The notes under the pieces are model-generated. The model was given only the letters and a program-made list of their open reading frames with translations, had not been told where the DNA came from and ran no database searches. From the NCBI RefSeq assembly GCF_002127325.2, contig NC_035436.2, forward strand, positions 16,217,194 to 16,281,193: a DNA stretch of 64,000 nt. Direction: 5' to 3'. Each line of letters begins with the position of its first letter. Within the stretch, counting starts at the first letter, position 1. The translations under genes and the position numbers were made by a program. This document shows, piece after piece, positions 1 to 9,800 of this stretch. Origin of the DNA: Helianthus annuus. Taxonomy: Eukaryota; Streptophyta; Magnoliopsida; Asterales; Asteraceae.

Positions 1-231
1 CGGTGTGCGCATTTACAAGTTGCGTGGAAGTTTGTCAACGTCGTGCACACGAGCCCGGCCACGGCGTGGAGGATGGCGTGGGTCATTCGGCGGTGGAAAT
101 CCCACGGGCGTTGAGACCAAATCGCGTTGACATGGCACGTTTCAATTGGCGTGGGCATTAGCCATTTGACAACAACGGTTATTTTTTTAAATTTTAAAAA
201 TAAACTTAAAAAAAAAAAACAAAATTTACCC

Positions 232-240
232 TATATAAAC
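232..240 (+). promoter_or_regulatory. TATA box upstream of the MYB/SANT-like ORF
   Basis: The motif tatataaac lies 87 bases before the ATG at 327, in a position fitting a plant core promoter for the Harbinger-associated ORF. Confidence 0.45.
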
Positions 241-326
241 CACGTCTTCCATTTTTTTACAAACTCTCACATTTCACCCAAATTTTTTTATAACCGCTCT
301 CCCATTTCCACTTCACAAAACTGAAA

Positions 327-686
327 ATGTCAACCATTCATTGGACCGAAAAAGAGGATATCGCATTGTGCGAGTCGTGGGCCAAAGCCTTGAGCCACTA
401 CACGCCGCGTAACCGCTCGAGCGGTCCGTTTTGGGGGAGAATTTTTCAACACTTTTGCTTTCATTGGGGTGAGACCACCCGAATAGTGGACTCGCTTTCT
501 TCTTGTTTTAGGGTTTTCAGGTTGAATTGCGAAAGATTCGAGACGGTTCACACCGTGGTGGAAAATGCAGGTGGTGACCTTGGGGAGGACGACATCATAC
601 AACTCGCTCTTATCAACTTCAGGCACAAACACAACCATGAATTCTGTCACGTTTCGGCTTCGCATATTATTAGATTTTTTATGTAG
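327..686 (+). CDS. MYB/SANT-like protein of a Harbinger-type element, shortened
   Basis: 119 residues. The N-terminus WTEKEDIALCESW is typical of the MYB/SANT-like DNA-binding partner encoded beside PIF/Harbinger transposases (often mis-annotated in plants as glutathione S-transferase T3-like). The middle has the usual tryptophan-to-phenylalanine spacing (FWGRIFQHF), and the C-terminal part (EDDIIQLALINFRHKH) matches the acidic-then-helical segment of the family. Known relatives are usually around 250-400 residues, so this copy is short and may be internally deleted. In autonomous elements the protein binds the element ends and helps the transposase. No transposase ORF is left here, so function is doubtful. 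Confidence 0.55.
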   Translation: MSTIHWTEKEDIALCESWAKALSHYTPRNRSSGPFWGRIFQHFCFHWGETTRIVDSLSSCFRVFRLNCERFETVHTVVENAGGDLGEDDIIQLALINFRHKHNHEFCHVSASHIIRFFM

Positions 687-807
687 TAATTTTTTGTTTT
701 TAAGTTTTATTTTAGTTATGTAATCTTTTTTATTTTTTGTTGTTTTTTTAATTATGTAATGTTTTTTTTAAATATGTAATGGTTTTTATTTTTAAATATG
801 TAATGTT

Positions 808-812
808 TAAGT
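808..812. repeat. Target site duplication TAAGT, left of copia 1
   Basis: The five bases taagt directly before the left LTR recur exactly at 5714-5718 directly after the right LTR. Confidence 0.9.
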
Positions 813-1169
813 TGTTAACTGGGAGCCGAGATTTCACAGGAACACAAGGTTTAATTAAACACACTTTTTTTTAATTAAAACTGAAAACGAATTACAGAAC
901 ATGTATAGGAAACTAAACCTTATCCCTATTTATAGTTATTCTAACTTGCCACACAAGGCACTAATCCTATTCTAAATAAACTAGACTAAACATACGGATA
1001 AACACAAAATAATTCAGACTCAATTAAACTAATTATCTCTAATCATAATTTCCAGTTTAGCCCTTCCACTTTAGTCTCCTCCAAACCGCCCCTCCGAGAC
1101 TATCCGTACCTCCCTTTCTTGCCATACAAATCAGCCTTCTTCATAGTTGATATTGCGATTACTTTCACA
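813..1169 (-). repeat. 3' LTR of copia 1
   Basis: 357 bp, begins tgttaactgg and ends ctttcaca on the plus strand. The gag-pol stop codon lies inside it (ORF ends at 1131). Identical to 5357-5713. Confidence 0.95.
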
Positions 1170-4100
1170 CCCCCTCTCAATATCAACACTCTTCATTCCC
1201 AGGCTTGAACAAAAGTTCAACATCTTTGACTTTGGCAATCCTTTAGTTAATATATCTGCTACTTGCTCGTTTGTGTTGATGTATGATAGCTCAAGTTCTC
1301 CATTCAACACCTTCTCACGCACATAATGATAATGAACCTCTATGTGTTTAGTACGAGCATGAAACACAGGATTCTCAGCTAGTTCAATAGACGACTTATT
1401 ATCACATAAAAGTTCCACCTTGTAATTTACTTCTTGGTTTAAGTCCTTCAACATTCTCACTAGCCATGTCGATTCTTGCGCAGCCATTGCCGAAGCTCTA
1501 TACTCGGCTTCTGTAGAGGATAGGGAAACTGTGGGTTGTCTCTTGCTACACCAACTTATAGCACCGTCACCGACGAGAAACACATATCCGGTTGTTGACC
1601 TTCTTGTATTCGGATCACCGGCATAATCCGCATCACAAAACCCTTTTAACTCAACCTTTCCTCCTCTCTTATACTTTACACCCATATCAAGTGTTGCTTT
1701 TACATACCTTAGCACCCTCTTTGCTGCATACATATGCGGTTTTCGTGGCTCCTGCATGAACCGGCTTAAGAGCCCTACAGAGAACGCTAAGTCAGGTCTC
1801 GTGAGTGTCAAGTATATTAAACTCCCAACTAGTTTTCGATAACTAGTTGGATCTTCTACCTTGGCTCCCTCTTCGGCATATAACTTTACGTTCACATCTA
1901 CCGGCGTTATGGCAGATTTTGAACATCCCATGCTGAACCTTTGTAGTATGTCAGACGCATATTTAGTCTGATGTAATATCACCCCATCATCTAAATAACT
2001 CACTTCTAACCCCAAGAAATGTTTTAGTCGTCCCAGATCTTTTATTCGAAAACGAGTACACAAGTTTTCTTTGAGCATACCAATTTCTTCATTCCAGTTG
2101 CCCGAAATTATTAAATCATCCACATATACTAATACTATGGCAACATACGCTCCTTCTCGTTTCACGAACAAACTCGCATCTGAAGATGAACTTTCATATC
2201 CATTATGACTTAAGAACTCACCCATCTTACCATACCAAGCTCGCGGAGACTGCTTGAGTCCATACAACGCCTTTTTCAGCTTACAAACATAACCTTGATT
2301 CTTCTTTTCTTCAAATCCAATCGGCTGATCCATGTAAACTGTATGACTTAAATCTCCGTATAAAAATGCATTATTTACATCCATTTGATCAAGCTTCCAG
2401 TTAAGACTTGTAGCTAACGCGATTAGAACTCTTACTGTTGTGAGCTTGGCAACAGGGCTAAAAGTCTCGTCATAATCTAAACCATATTCTTGGGTAAATC
2501 CCCGAGCTACTAACCGTGCCTTATATCGTTGTATAGTACCATCTGTGTTCTTTTTCAATTTGAATACCCACTTACAACTTACAGTTTTCACTCCTTCGGG
2601 CTTCGGAACTAACTCCCAGGTTTCGTTGTTCTTCAATGCATCAAGTTCTTGTTTCATTGCTTTGATCCATTCTGGTTTTGTGCTCGCTTCAATATAAGTC
2701 TCGGGTTCCTTAACCTCTTCTTCTATTGAAACCACGTGAGCATAACGTGGATTCGGTTTCGACGCTCTAGATGATCTTCTTAACGGAGTACTTGACTGAC
2801 CTTGATCACTGATTTCTGCCGTTGGTTCTGGTTCACATGCCACGGCTTCATCTTCAGCTTCAGTAAGTTCTTCAAAGGAATCATCTAAGTTTAACTTTAC
2901 GACAAAAGTTTCTAATTCTTCTTTAAGCTTTTCAGAATCAGAATCTGGAAGTGTTTCTTTAGACGAGGACCACCAAGAAAGATTTTCATCGAATATTACA
3001 TTCCTAGATATGTAACACTTTCCATTGGTCGGATCACAACACTTCCACCCTTTTCTTTCTTGATCATAGCCCACAAAGATGCACCGAACTGCTTTCTTTT
3101 CTAGCTTTACACGAAGATGGCTAGGTACGAAGACATAACACACACAACCAAATATTCTGAAATAACTTACGTTTGGCTTAATCTTCAGCAGTAACTCGTG
3201 TGGCGTTGCATAATTAAGTTGTTGTTGAGGCAACCTATTTATGACGTACGAGGCCACCGACATCGCATCAGCCCAAAATCTCCCAGGAACATTCTTTGCA
3301 TGCATGATACTTCCACATACTTCAGCAAGATGACGATTTTTTCGTTCCGCCACACCATTTTGTTGTGGCGTATTCGGACACGTGAGTTGACGAGTAATTT
3401 TACATTCTTTTAAGAACTCATTAAACTCTTGTGAAGTATACTCACCGCCATTATCAGATCTGAGTACTTTGATTTTTGTGTTTGTCATCCTTTCAGCTTC
3501 CTTTTTAAATTCTTTGAATTTATTTAGCGCCTCTGACTTTGCTTTCATAAACGCTACCCAAACAAATCGAGAGTAGTCATCTATGAAAGTAATCATGTAC
3601 TCCTTCCCTCCGAGAGACTTGTGTTTAACTGGTCCAAATACATCGGTATGAACTAGTTCAAGTGGGCCATATGTCTTCTGCTTTGATCTTTCAAATGGTA
3701 ACTGGTGAGATTTTCCATACTGGCAACCTGCACACACGACTTCATTAGTAACTTTCATCTTTGGCAGACCATTTACTACCCTTTTGTTTGACATAAGCTC
3801 GAGTTTGTCGTATGCGACGTGCCCTAATCTTGCATGCCATAGATCGGAGTTCTTATTCTCCTGAGTTCGTTCCACAAAGGCTGACTCTGCTGAAAGCACA
3901 TATACTGTATCCTTCTTTCTTCCTTGCAAAATTGGTACGGACTTCGTTTCAAACTCCTCGAAGATTTGCACATCATGAGGTCCAAACACCACATATTTTC
4001 CGGTCTCAGTAATTTGTGGTACTGAAATTAAATTCTTTTTCATTCCGGGAACGTGATATACATTTTCAAACTGAAGGCCCTCATTACTATTCGGGCTTGT

Positions 4101-5204
4101 AAACTTGACATCGCCAATGTTCGAGATTTGATGCCGAGAGTTGTCTGCTATCACCACAACTCGATTTCCTTCATATCTTCTTATGTTGGACAACCGATCT
4201 TTCTCACCAGTAAGATGATTTGAGCACCCGGAATCGACTATCCAATCGTCTAGCTTATTGGATTTAGGCTCTACGGTTACGGTAAGAGCCTGCACTTCTT
4301 CGACTTGCGCCACATACGCTTCCGGATCCCATGGTTGCTCGTCCTCTATGGTAGCACTATTTCCCTCCTCACGTTTAGGCTCTTTGCAGTCGCGAGCCAT
4401 GTGGCCTTTTACTCCACAATTGTAACAACGGAACGGAAACCGCTTACCTTTGCCTTGTTTCTTATCATTAGGTTTATCCTCCTTATCAGTGTGTTTCTTC
4501 TTATCAGACTCATAACTCTTTTTGCCTTTGTCACGATTGTTTCCTTTGTTTTTCCATGATTTTTCTCTCCCTTTTGATGCATACAAAGCTTCAGTTTCCT
4601 GTTTAAAAGTACCACCTGCGAGCTGCCTTGCCTGAGCTTCTTGTCCTGTCAGAAGATTCTCGAACTCGGTGATAGTAGGTTGTGTTGGCCACCCTTGAAT
4701 GGCTGTAATGAAACCACGGTATTCTGCCCTTAACCCGTGAATGATTATCCTTCTCATTCTTGCCTCGCCAACCTTTGATTGTTGATCAAGTTCGCCTATC
4801 TCTCGGCATAAGTTCTTCACTTTGCGAAAAAACTGCTGGATTGACATCTCTCCTTGCGACAAACCCATCAGTTCACTTTCCAACAATTGTAACCGAGCAT
4901 CATTCTTCTTGGAGAATAACTGAGCAAGCGTATCCCAGGCCTGTTTAGGATACTCGAGTTCTTGAATGTGATCCAGGAGTTCTTCCTCAATGGTTGTTTT
5001 AATAACAAACATGGCCTTTCCAGATTTGACTTGCCACTTTCCTAATGCTCCGTTGATGTCGTTTGTTGGTGCTCGGGTGTCGTTTCCATTGACAATGTTC
5101 CATAAATCCTGTCCTTGTAGGTAGGATTTGATACATGTAGCCCATGTGTTATAATTAGTGTTGTTCAGTTTCTTGACTCCACCAATAACCTGGAACTCCG
5201 ACAT
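1131..5204 (-). CDS. Copia 1 gag-pol polyprotein, intact (1357 aa)
   Basis: One ORF in the standard copia order. Gag (about 1-250) carries the UBN2-type core and a lysine-rich linker, then a CCHC zinc knuckle at C260, C263, H268, C273. The aspartic protease motif DSG is at 324-326. Integrase follows with an HHCC finger (H457, H462, C491, C494) and the catalytic triad D521, D584, E620 (35 residues between the last two), then the GKEY/DDYSR region. Reverse transcriptase has YVDDL with the two aspartates at 1029-1030. RNase H has DADYAG near 1191 and later SSTEAEYRA. Length matches the usual 1300-1450 residues. The polyprotein copies element RNA into DNA in cytoplasmic particles and integrates it in the nucleus. 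No stop or frameshift seen. The ATG at 5204 lies 152 bases inside the 5' LTR, a normal leader. Confidence 0.95.
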   Translation of the reverse strand: MSEFQVIGGVKKLNNTNYNTWATCIKSYLQGQDLWNIVNGNDTRAPTNDINGALGKWQVKSGKAMFVIKTTIEEELLDHIQELEYPKQAWDTLAQLFSKKNDARLQLLESELMGLSQGEMSIQQFFRKVKNLCREIGELDQQSKVGEARMRRIIIHGLRAEYRGFITAIQGWPTQPTITEFENLLTGQEAQARQLAGGTFKQETEALYASKGREKSWKNKGNNRDKGKKSYESDKKKHTDKEDKPNDKKQGKGKRFPFRCYNCGVKGHMARDCKEPKREEGNSATIEDEQPWDPEAYVAQVEEVQALTVTVEPKSNKLDDWIVDSGCSNHLTGEKDRLSNIRRYEGNRVVVIADNSRHQISNIGDVKFTSPNSNEGLQFENVYHVPGMKKNLISVPQITETGKYVVFGPHDVQIFEEFETKSVPILQGRKKDTVYVLSAESAFVERTQENKNSDLWHARLGHVAYDKLELMSNKRVVNGLPKMKVTNEVVCAGCQYGKSHQLPFERSKQKTYGPLELVHTDVFGPVKHKSLGGKEYMITFIDDYSRFVWVAFMKAKSEALNKFKEFKKEAERMTNTKIKVLRSDNGGEYTSQEFNEFLKECKITRQLTCPNTPQQNGVAERKNRHLAEVCGSIMHAKNVPGRFWADAMSVASYVINRLPQQQLNYATPHELLLKIKPNVSYFRIFGCVCYVFVPSHLRVKLEKKAVRCIFVGYDQERKGWKCCDPTNGKCYISRNVIFDENLSWWSSSKETLPDSDSEKLKEELETFVVKLNLDDSFEELTEAEDEAVACEPEPTAEISDQGQSSTPLRRSSRASKPNPRYAHVVSIEEEVKEPETYIEASTKPEWIKAMKQELDALKNNETWELVPKPEGVKTVSCKWVFKLKKNTDGTIQRYKARLVARGFTQEYGLDYDETFSPVAKLTTVRVLIALATSLNWKLDQMDVNNAFLYGDLSHTVYMDQPIGFEEKKNQGYVCKLKKALYGLKQSPRAWYGKMGEFLSHNGYESSSSDASLFVKREGAYVAIVLVYVDDLIISGNWNEEIGMLKENLCTRFRIKDLGRLKHFLGLEVSYLDDGVILHQTKYASDILQRFSMGCSKSAITPVDVNVKLYAEEGAKVEDPTSYRKLVGSLIYLTLTRPDLAFSVGLLSRFMQEPRKPHMYAAKRVLRYVKATLDMGVKYKRGGKVELKGFCDADYAGDPNTRRSTTGYVFLVGDGAISWCSKRQPTVSLSSTEAEYRASAMAAQESTWLVRMLKDLNQEVNYKVELLCDNKSSIELAENPVFHARTKHIEVHYHYVREKVLNGELELSYINTNEQVADILTKGLPKSKMLNFCSSLGMKSVDIERGCESNRNINYEEG
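1170..1178 (-). other. Polypurine tract of copia 1
   Basis: On the minus strand this reads gagaggggg immediately before the 3' LTR, the expected plus-strand primer. Confidence 0.8.
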
Positions 5205-5342
5205 GATTCTATTCTGTTTTCTTTATCTTCCCACGGCTGCTTCTCTTCAATCGGTTTCTGGCGTTGATCAGCGGTACCCTCTGGATCACTCACCCTGCTC
5301 TTCGATTGGTTTCCCTGCAGCAAACGTCCCTTCCTTCGTAAG

Positions 5343-5354
5343 GCTCTGATACCA
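5343..5354 (-). other. Primer-binding site of copia 1 (initiator tRNA-Met)
   Basis: The minus strand reads tggtatcagagc, complementary to the 3' end of plant initiator tRNA-Met, two bases inside the 5' LTR. Confidence 0.88.
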
Positions 5355-5356
5355 GT

Positions 5357-5713
5357 TGTTAACTGGGAGCCGAGATTTCACAGGAACACAAGGTTTAATT
5401 AAACACACTTTTTTTTAATTAAAACTGAAAACGAATTACAGAACATGTATAGGAAACTAAACCTTATCCCTATTTATAGTTATTCTAACTTGCCACACAA
5501 GGCACTAATCCTATTCTAAATAAACTAGACTAAACATACGGATAAACACAAAATAATTCAGACTCAATTAAACTAATTATCTCTAATCATAATTTCCAGT
5601 TTAGCCCTTCCACTTTAGTCTCCTCCAAACCGCCCCTCCGAGACTATCCGTACCTCCCTTTCTTGCCATACAAATCAGCCTTCTTCATAGTTGATATTGC
5701 GATTACTTTCACA
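5357..5713 (-). repeat. 5' LTR of copia 1
   Basis: 357 bp, identical to the LTR at 813-1169. It would carry the element promoter. Followed by the TAAGT duplication at 5714-5718. Confidence 0.95.
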
Positions 5714-5982
5714 TAAGTATTAACGTTATTTGTTTAATTACTATTTTTGTATTTTTATAAATTAAATATATTTTGTAGAATTTTCAAATGTAATTTAACG
5801 ATAAAAAAGTGTACCACGTGTCGAATAACACCACACCCCCTGTTTTTGCTCCACGCCACCTTTCTGATGCAAGCTGACGTGACCTTCACGTGTCGGATAA
5901 TGCCATTTTTCAGGCCCCTCTACACCGTATGGTCTTAGGGTGGGTACAATTTAGAACAGTTAACCAAACCTTTTCACAAAAA

Positions 5983-6318
5983 TAGAGGTACACAAGATAA
6001 CCGGTTAAATAACTGAAACCGTACTGGTTAATAACCGATTGAGTTACCGGTTAGTGGTTTTTGTTAACCGTAGGTTCGTAACCGGTTAGTGGTTTTTGTT
6101 AGCCGTAGGTTCAGAAACCGGTTTTTAGCCCATTATTAGTTAACTGAAAAAAACCGAAAAAATTAAAAAAAAATCAGAAAAAAACTGTTTAATTAACAGG
6201 AAAAGACCGGTTATTAACCGAACCGGTTAAACCACTAACAAGTTTGTCGTTCTTTCTTTTTTTGTTTTTGAAAAAAACCGGTTATTAACCGAACCGGTTT
6301 CTCAATTGTACACCTCTA
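5983..6318. mobile_element. hAT-like MITE rich in accggtt motifs
   Basis: Ends tagaggtacac and (reversed) tagaggtgtac form imperfect terminal inverted repeats, flanked by cacaaaaa (5975-5982) and cacaagaa (6319-6326), a 7/8 match to an 8-bp duplication. The interior is a dense set of aaccggtt / aaccggttattaacc motifs in both orientations. No coding capacity. Sits just downstream of the F-box/FIST copy 1. Confidence 0.6.
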
Positions 6319-6870
6319 CACAAGAACAACATATGAGTATCCAAACAAAAGTCACTCTATCATCTTAGCCCTTATTCTATGATCTCCATTCTTCAAAAAT
6401 TCAACAAGAACAACAGTTTTATACACATCAAATATTAAGCAGATAAATGAACAAATCCTCTATCAAATATTTATCACTAATGGTAAATTGCAACATCCAT
6501 AATTAGTTTTATAAACTCAAACTTCATTCTACAAAATTGCAAATAAGACAATTCACATCACACCTCACTCAACATCACTCATTCTACAAACAATATATAA
6601 CAATTACACATATAAACTCATGACACAACAACCAAACTAGAAATGGTTCAAATTACAAATAAAAATTTCTAGTAGAAAAACCCTACCAATAACAAATGAG
6701 TCAATGATTGAAAAACAAAACTGAAACAATGAGATTTGCAACCTTATTATTGAACAATTGATAAGAAAATAAGGAGATCCAAAAAGCAAAAGAAACATGA
6801 AAGCAAAAAAAAAATGCAAAAGTAAAAAGAGTAGATGTCAAAGCCCAACACAAACACCACAATTCCCTTT
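6319..6870. other. 3' flank of F-box/FIST copy 1, no gene
   Basis: AT-rich sequence downstream of the copy 1 stop codon; it should hold the 3' UTR. Short ORFs here carry no recognisable motif. Confidence 0.6.
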
Positions 6871-9800
6871 TTATCCGGTATAAGACATGATTAAACAGGC
6901 AGCACCGCATTCATGCATGAAACTACCACTACAAAGAATTCTGGCAATAGCGGCGACTTTTGTCGCCGCTAATACTCCCAATTGTCGCCGCTAAAAGTAT
7001 TAGCGGCGACTTGTCGCCGCTATTGAGTCGCCGCTAATGAACCGTTGCTAATGCTTCTCATGTCGCCGCTAATTGTATTTGTCGCCGCTAATTGTATTTG
7101 TCGCCGCCATGGCCTCGTGGCATTACATCAGCCATGATGTACCAGTCAATTAACACCTACATGATCATTAATTCAATGATCACACTCACATACAACTTGA
7201 ATTCAAACACATAGGCAGCATAAATTACCAGAAACAAACTATAGGTTTCAGTTAATTTAGAAATTAGAACACGAATACAGAGTTGCTTATAGGGCTGTTA
7301 ACGAGCCGAGCTGAGCCGAACCAAGGCTGGCTCGAGCTTGGCTCGAACCTAAAACGAGCTGGCTCGGCTCGAGCTCCAAATAAAAATCGAGCTTGGGACA
7401 ATAAATAGTTTGGGATTTTACTTGCAAGTTCCAGACTACAATTATCCACTGTGACTCAAAACAAAAATGCAAATATTTATGGCACCTTTTTGATCCAACA
7501 TTTCCATGGCTAGAGGTTTGGGACTAATAACCATGTACCAACTGTATTGATTTTTGTTAACTGTAATGGCTGATTAGTTAGTAAAATGGATTTATAATAG
7601 ACAAAAACAATATTGTAGACAAAAAAATATTATAGTGCTCGACAAACTACACTATTACGTTTAAATGGTGGAAGATGTTGTGAGCAATTATGAAGCTTCA
7701 CAACTTCATACTAGAGGAAACAGCATTACTAGAGGAAACAGAGTATGGAATCTTTTTTTTTTTATCCAGATTAGGTTTAATACATTTAAAACTAACACAC
7801 ACACACATATATATAATAAAATAATTCGAGCAGCTCACGAGCCGAGCCAGGCCTAGCTCGGGCTCGGCTCGTTTACAAACCGAGCCGAGCCGAGCCGACT
7901 CGTTTGAAACCGAGCCAATTTCGAGCCGAGCTTTTTTCGAGCTATTTTCGAGCGAGCTTGGAGCAAGCCACGACCCGCGAGCTTTTTGAACACCCCTAGT
8001 TGCTTATCAAGAGACTAAAAGCATAACCATAACAGGTTAAACACAAAGATTGTTCCAAACAGCACTAATAGATAATATCACAGATTACAAAAAGGAATCA
8101 GGGAGATTATCAATTATCAGCTAAATCTAAACATGAATAGTGAACTACATATCAAGCGGTACATAACTGCAATCATAAAATCGCTAAAACGTATCATTTC
8201 TAGCAAACAACATGACGAAAACATACAATACTAATCAATCAACACCTACACGATCGTTAGTTCAACAATCAGTCTCAAATACATCCTAAATTCCTCAACA
8301 ACAAACCTCACCCGACCCAACCCGATACCCCTTCTGACCCGAACCCGAACACCCGTTCTGACCCGAACCCGAACACCCGTTCTGACCCGAACCCGAACAC
8401 CAGTTCTGACCCGAACCCGAACACCCGTTCTGACCCGAACCCGAACACCCGTTTTGACCCATGACCTGACGCAAATAAAAAACCCACATTCCAAATACAG
8501 TATATGTATTTACAGTATATGATTGTCTTCCAGTTTCAAATACCCACATAGAAAACGATAAATTACATACTGTAAATTTAGGGTTAGTATGTTTGTTTGT
8601 CTTCCTCTTTCAAGTCATCTACTTTACAGTTTCATTGTTGGCAAAAAACTACACAAATTATCAACATATGCACTGAAATTGCAAAGAAATTCGGATGGAT
8701 TATACGTACCGTCGAGTGGCGTCGGAGATTAAGGCGAAAAGAGATGACAGTGCTCCGGCAGAGTGAAGGTGGTGCGGCGGTGCTCCAGCAGAATCCAGGT
8801 GGTGCAGCGATGCTCCGGCAGACTCAAGGTTTTCCGGCGACGGCGTGGTGAGTTGTGGTGTGAGAGCTGTGTGCAGATTTCATCTTGGAGGGAACATTGC
8901 CGCTAAAATGGATTGTGAGCTTTTTAGAGATGCTTTATTGGGATAAACCCTAGTCATTGGATCAGATAATCAAACAACGGTCCAGATCTTTTGTAAAGCC
9001 TTTCACCCGGATCCAGACCTTTAGCGGCGACTTTTTAGATGTCGCCGCTAAAAGTGTCGCCGCTAATACTTGGATTTCTTGTAGTGTACGCACCGCCTTT
9101 TCTTCCCGAGATTCTGTAGCATACATGTTTAAATCTCCACGCCCCAACACCCAGCCAGAATATGTCCCGCCAAGGGTCATGCTAGGACAGTTGTCCAAAA
9201 ACGGTGAGCTATCAACGTTTGGTTGGCCGAATAATGGCTCACCCCGACCAAAATAAGTGAAAATAATACCGCCAAACACCTCCTGCTTATCACTGCTAGT
9301 GGTGCTCCCTTTCTTGAAAGATCTCATATGGTTTGCGGCATTGGCGACAGAAGATAAAGCAGTGGTGAGATTTGGGTGGTAAAAACGCAAGGTATCGCCT
9401 TTTTTGATGCCCATATAATTATTAAAAAGAATCTCTTCGTAATTAAGAGACCTGCATGATAATGGTTATAGTTAAGAGGTGACATTTTTTGACCCATTTT
9501 GTTATTATAATCATTTCTGTGTGTTTATATTTTTTATTTCTAAGTAAATAAAATGAAAACGGGTTAACGGGTAAAAGTGTAATTTTAATGTAAAATCCTT
9601 CTATGTCATCATACTCATATTGTACAAAAGTGATTCGGTTAACTCAAATAATACGAAAACTGGATATCTTGATATGTGACGCGACGAGCCGCGTCTAAGG
9701 GCTTGTGTTTTGGAATATATTATCTGGTCGTTACGTTTTTAGATTGAAGACAACCAGTTTTCAATGTTTGGATGTAGTAATTTGTTATAATATGATAAGT

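Larger units (their letters stand above)
813..5713 (-). mobile_element. Complete Ty1/copia LTR retrotransposon 1
   Basis: 4901 bp with two 357-bp LTRs that I find identical base for base, TG...CA ends, a TAAGT target duplication, a primer-binding site and polypurine tract at the correct sides for minus orientation, and a single uninterrupted gag-pol ORF. It sits inside the Harbinger-type element. Identical LTRs and an open polyprotein mean very recent insertion and a plausible still-mobile copy. Confidence 0.96.
1..5937 (+). mobile_element. PIF/Harbinger-type element, left tip cut by the window edge, split by a copia
   Basis: The window opens with cggtgt. The sequence at 5919-5937 is acaccgtatggtcttaggg, whose reverse complement ends in the same cggtgt, so these look like the two terminal inverted repeats with about 13 bases of the left one missing. 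Between them lie an AT-rich leader, a TATA box, a short MYB/SANT-like reading frame and GC-richer subterminal sequence on both sides. The copia at 813-5713, with its 5-bp duplication, interrupts it. No DDE transposase is visible, so this would be a non-autonomous or deleted copy. Superfamily is inferred from the reading frame and terminus style; the usual 3-bp target duplication cannot be checked. Confidence 0.6.
6927..9086. mobile_element. Non-autonomous CACTA (En/Spm) element inside the last exon of F-box/FIST copy 1
   Basis: Left end cactacaaagaatt, right end (reversed) cactacaagaaatcc, TAC duplicated on both sides. The subterminal regions are packed with gcggcgac / gtcgccgct repeats in both orientations (6949-7108 and 9022-9066), as expected for transposase-binding sites of CACTA elements. 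2160 bp including a nested hAT MITE and a 24-bp tandem repeat. No transposase ORF. Confidence 0.95.

Noticed and set aside
5994..6300. Many aaccggtt motifs as transcription-factor operators
   Set aside because: They belong to a MITE with terminal inverted repeats and a near-perfect 8-bp duplication.
8246..8549. Two minus-strand ORFs with GCSGSGQN and VRVRTG repeats
   Set aside because: They are translations of a 24-bp tandem repeat inside a CACTA element, with no start context or family match.
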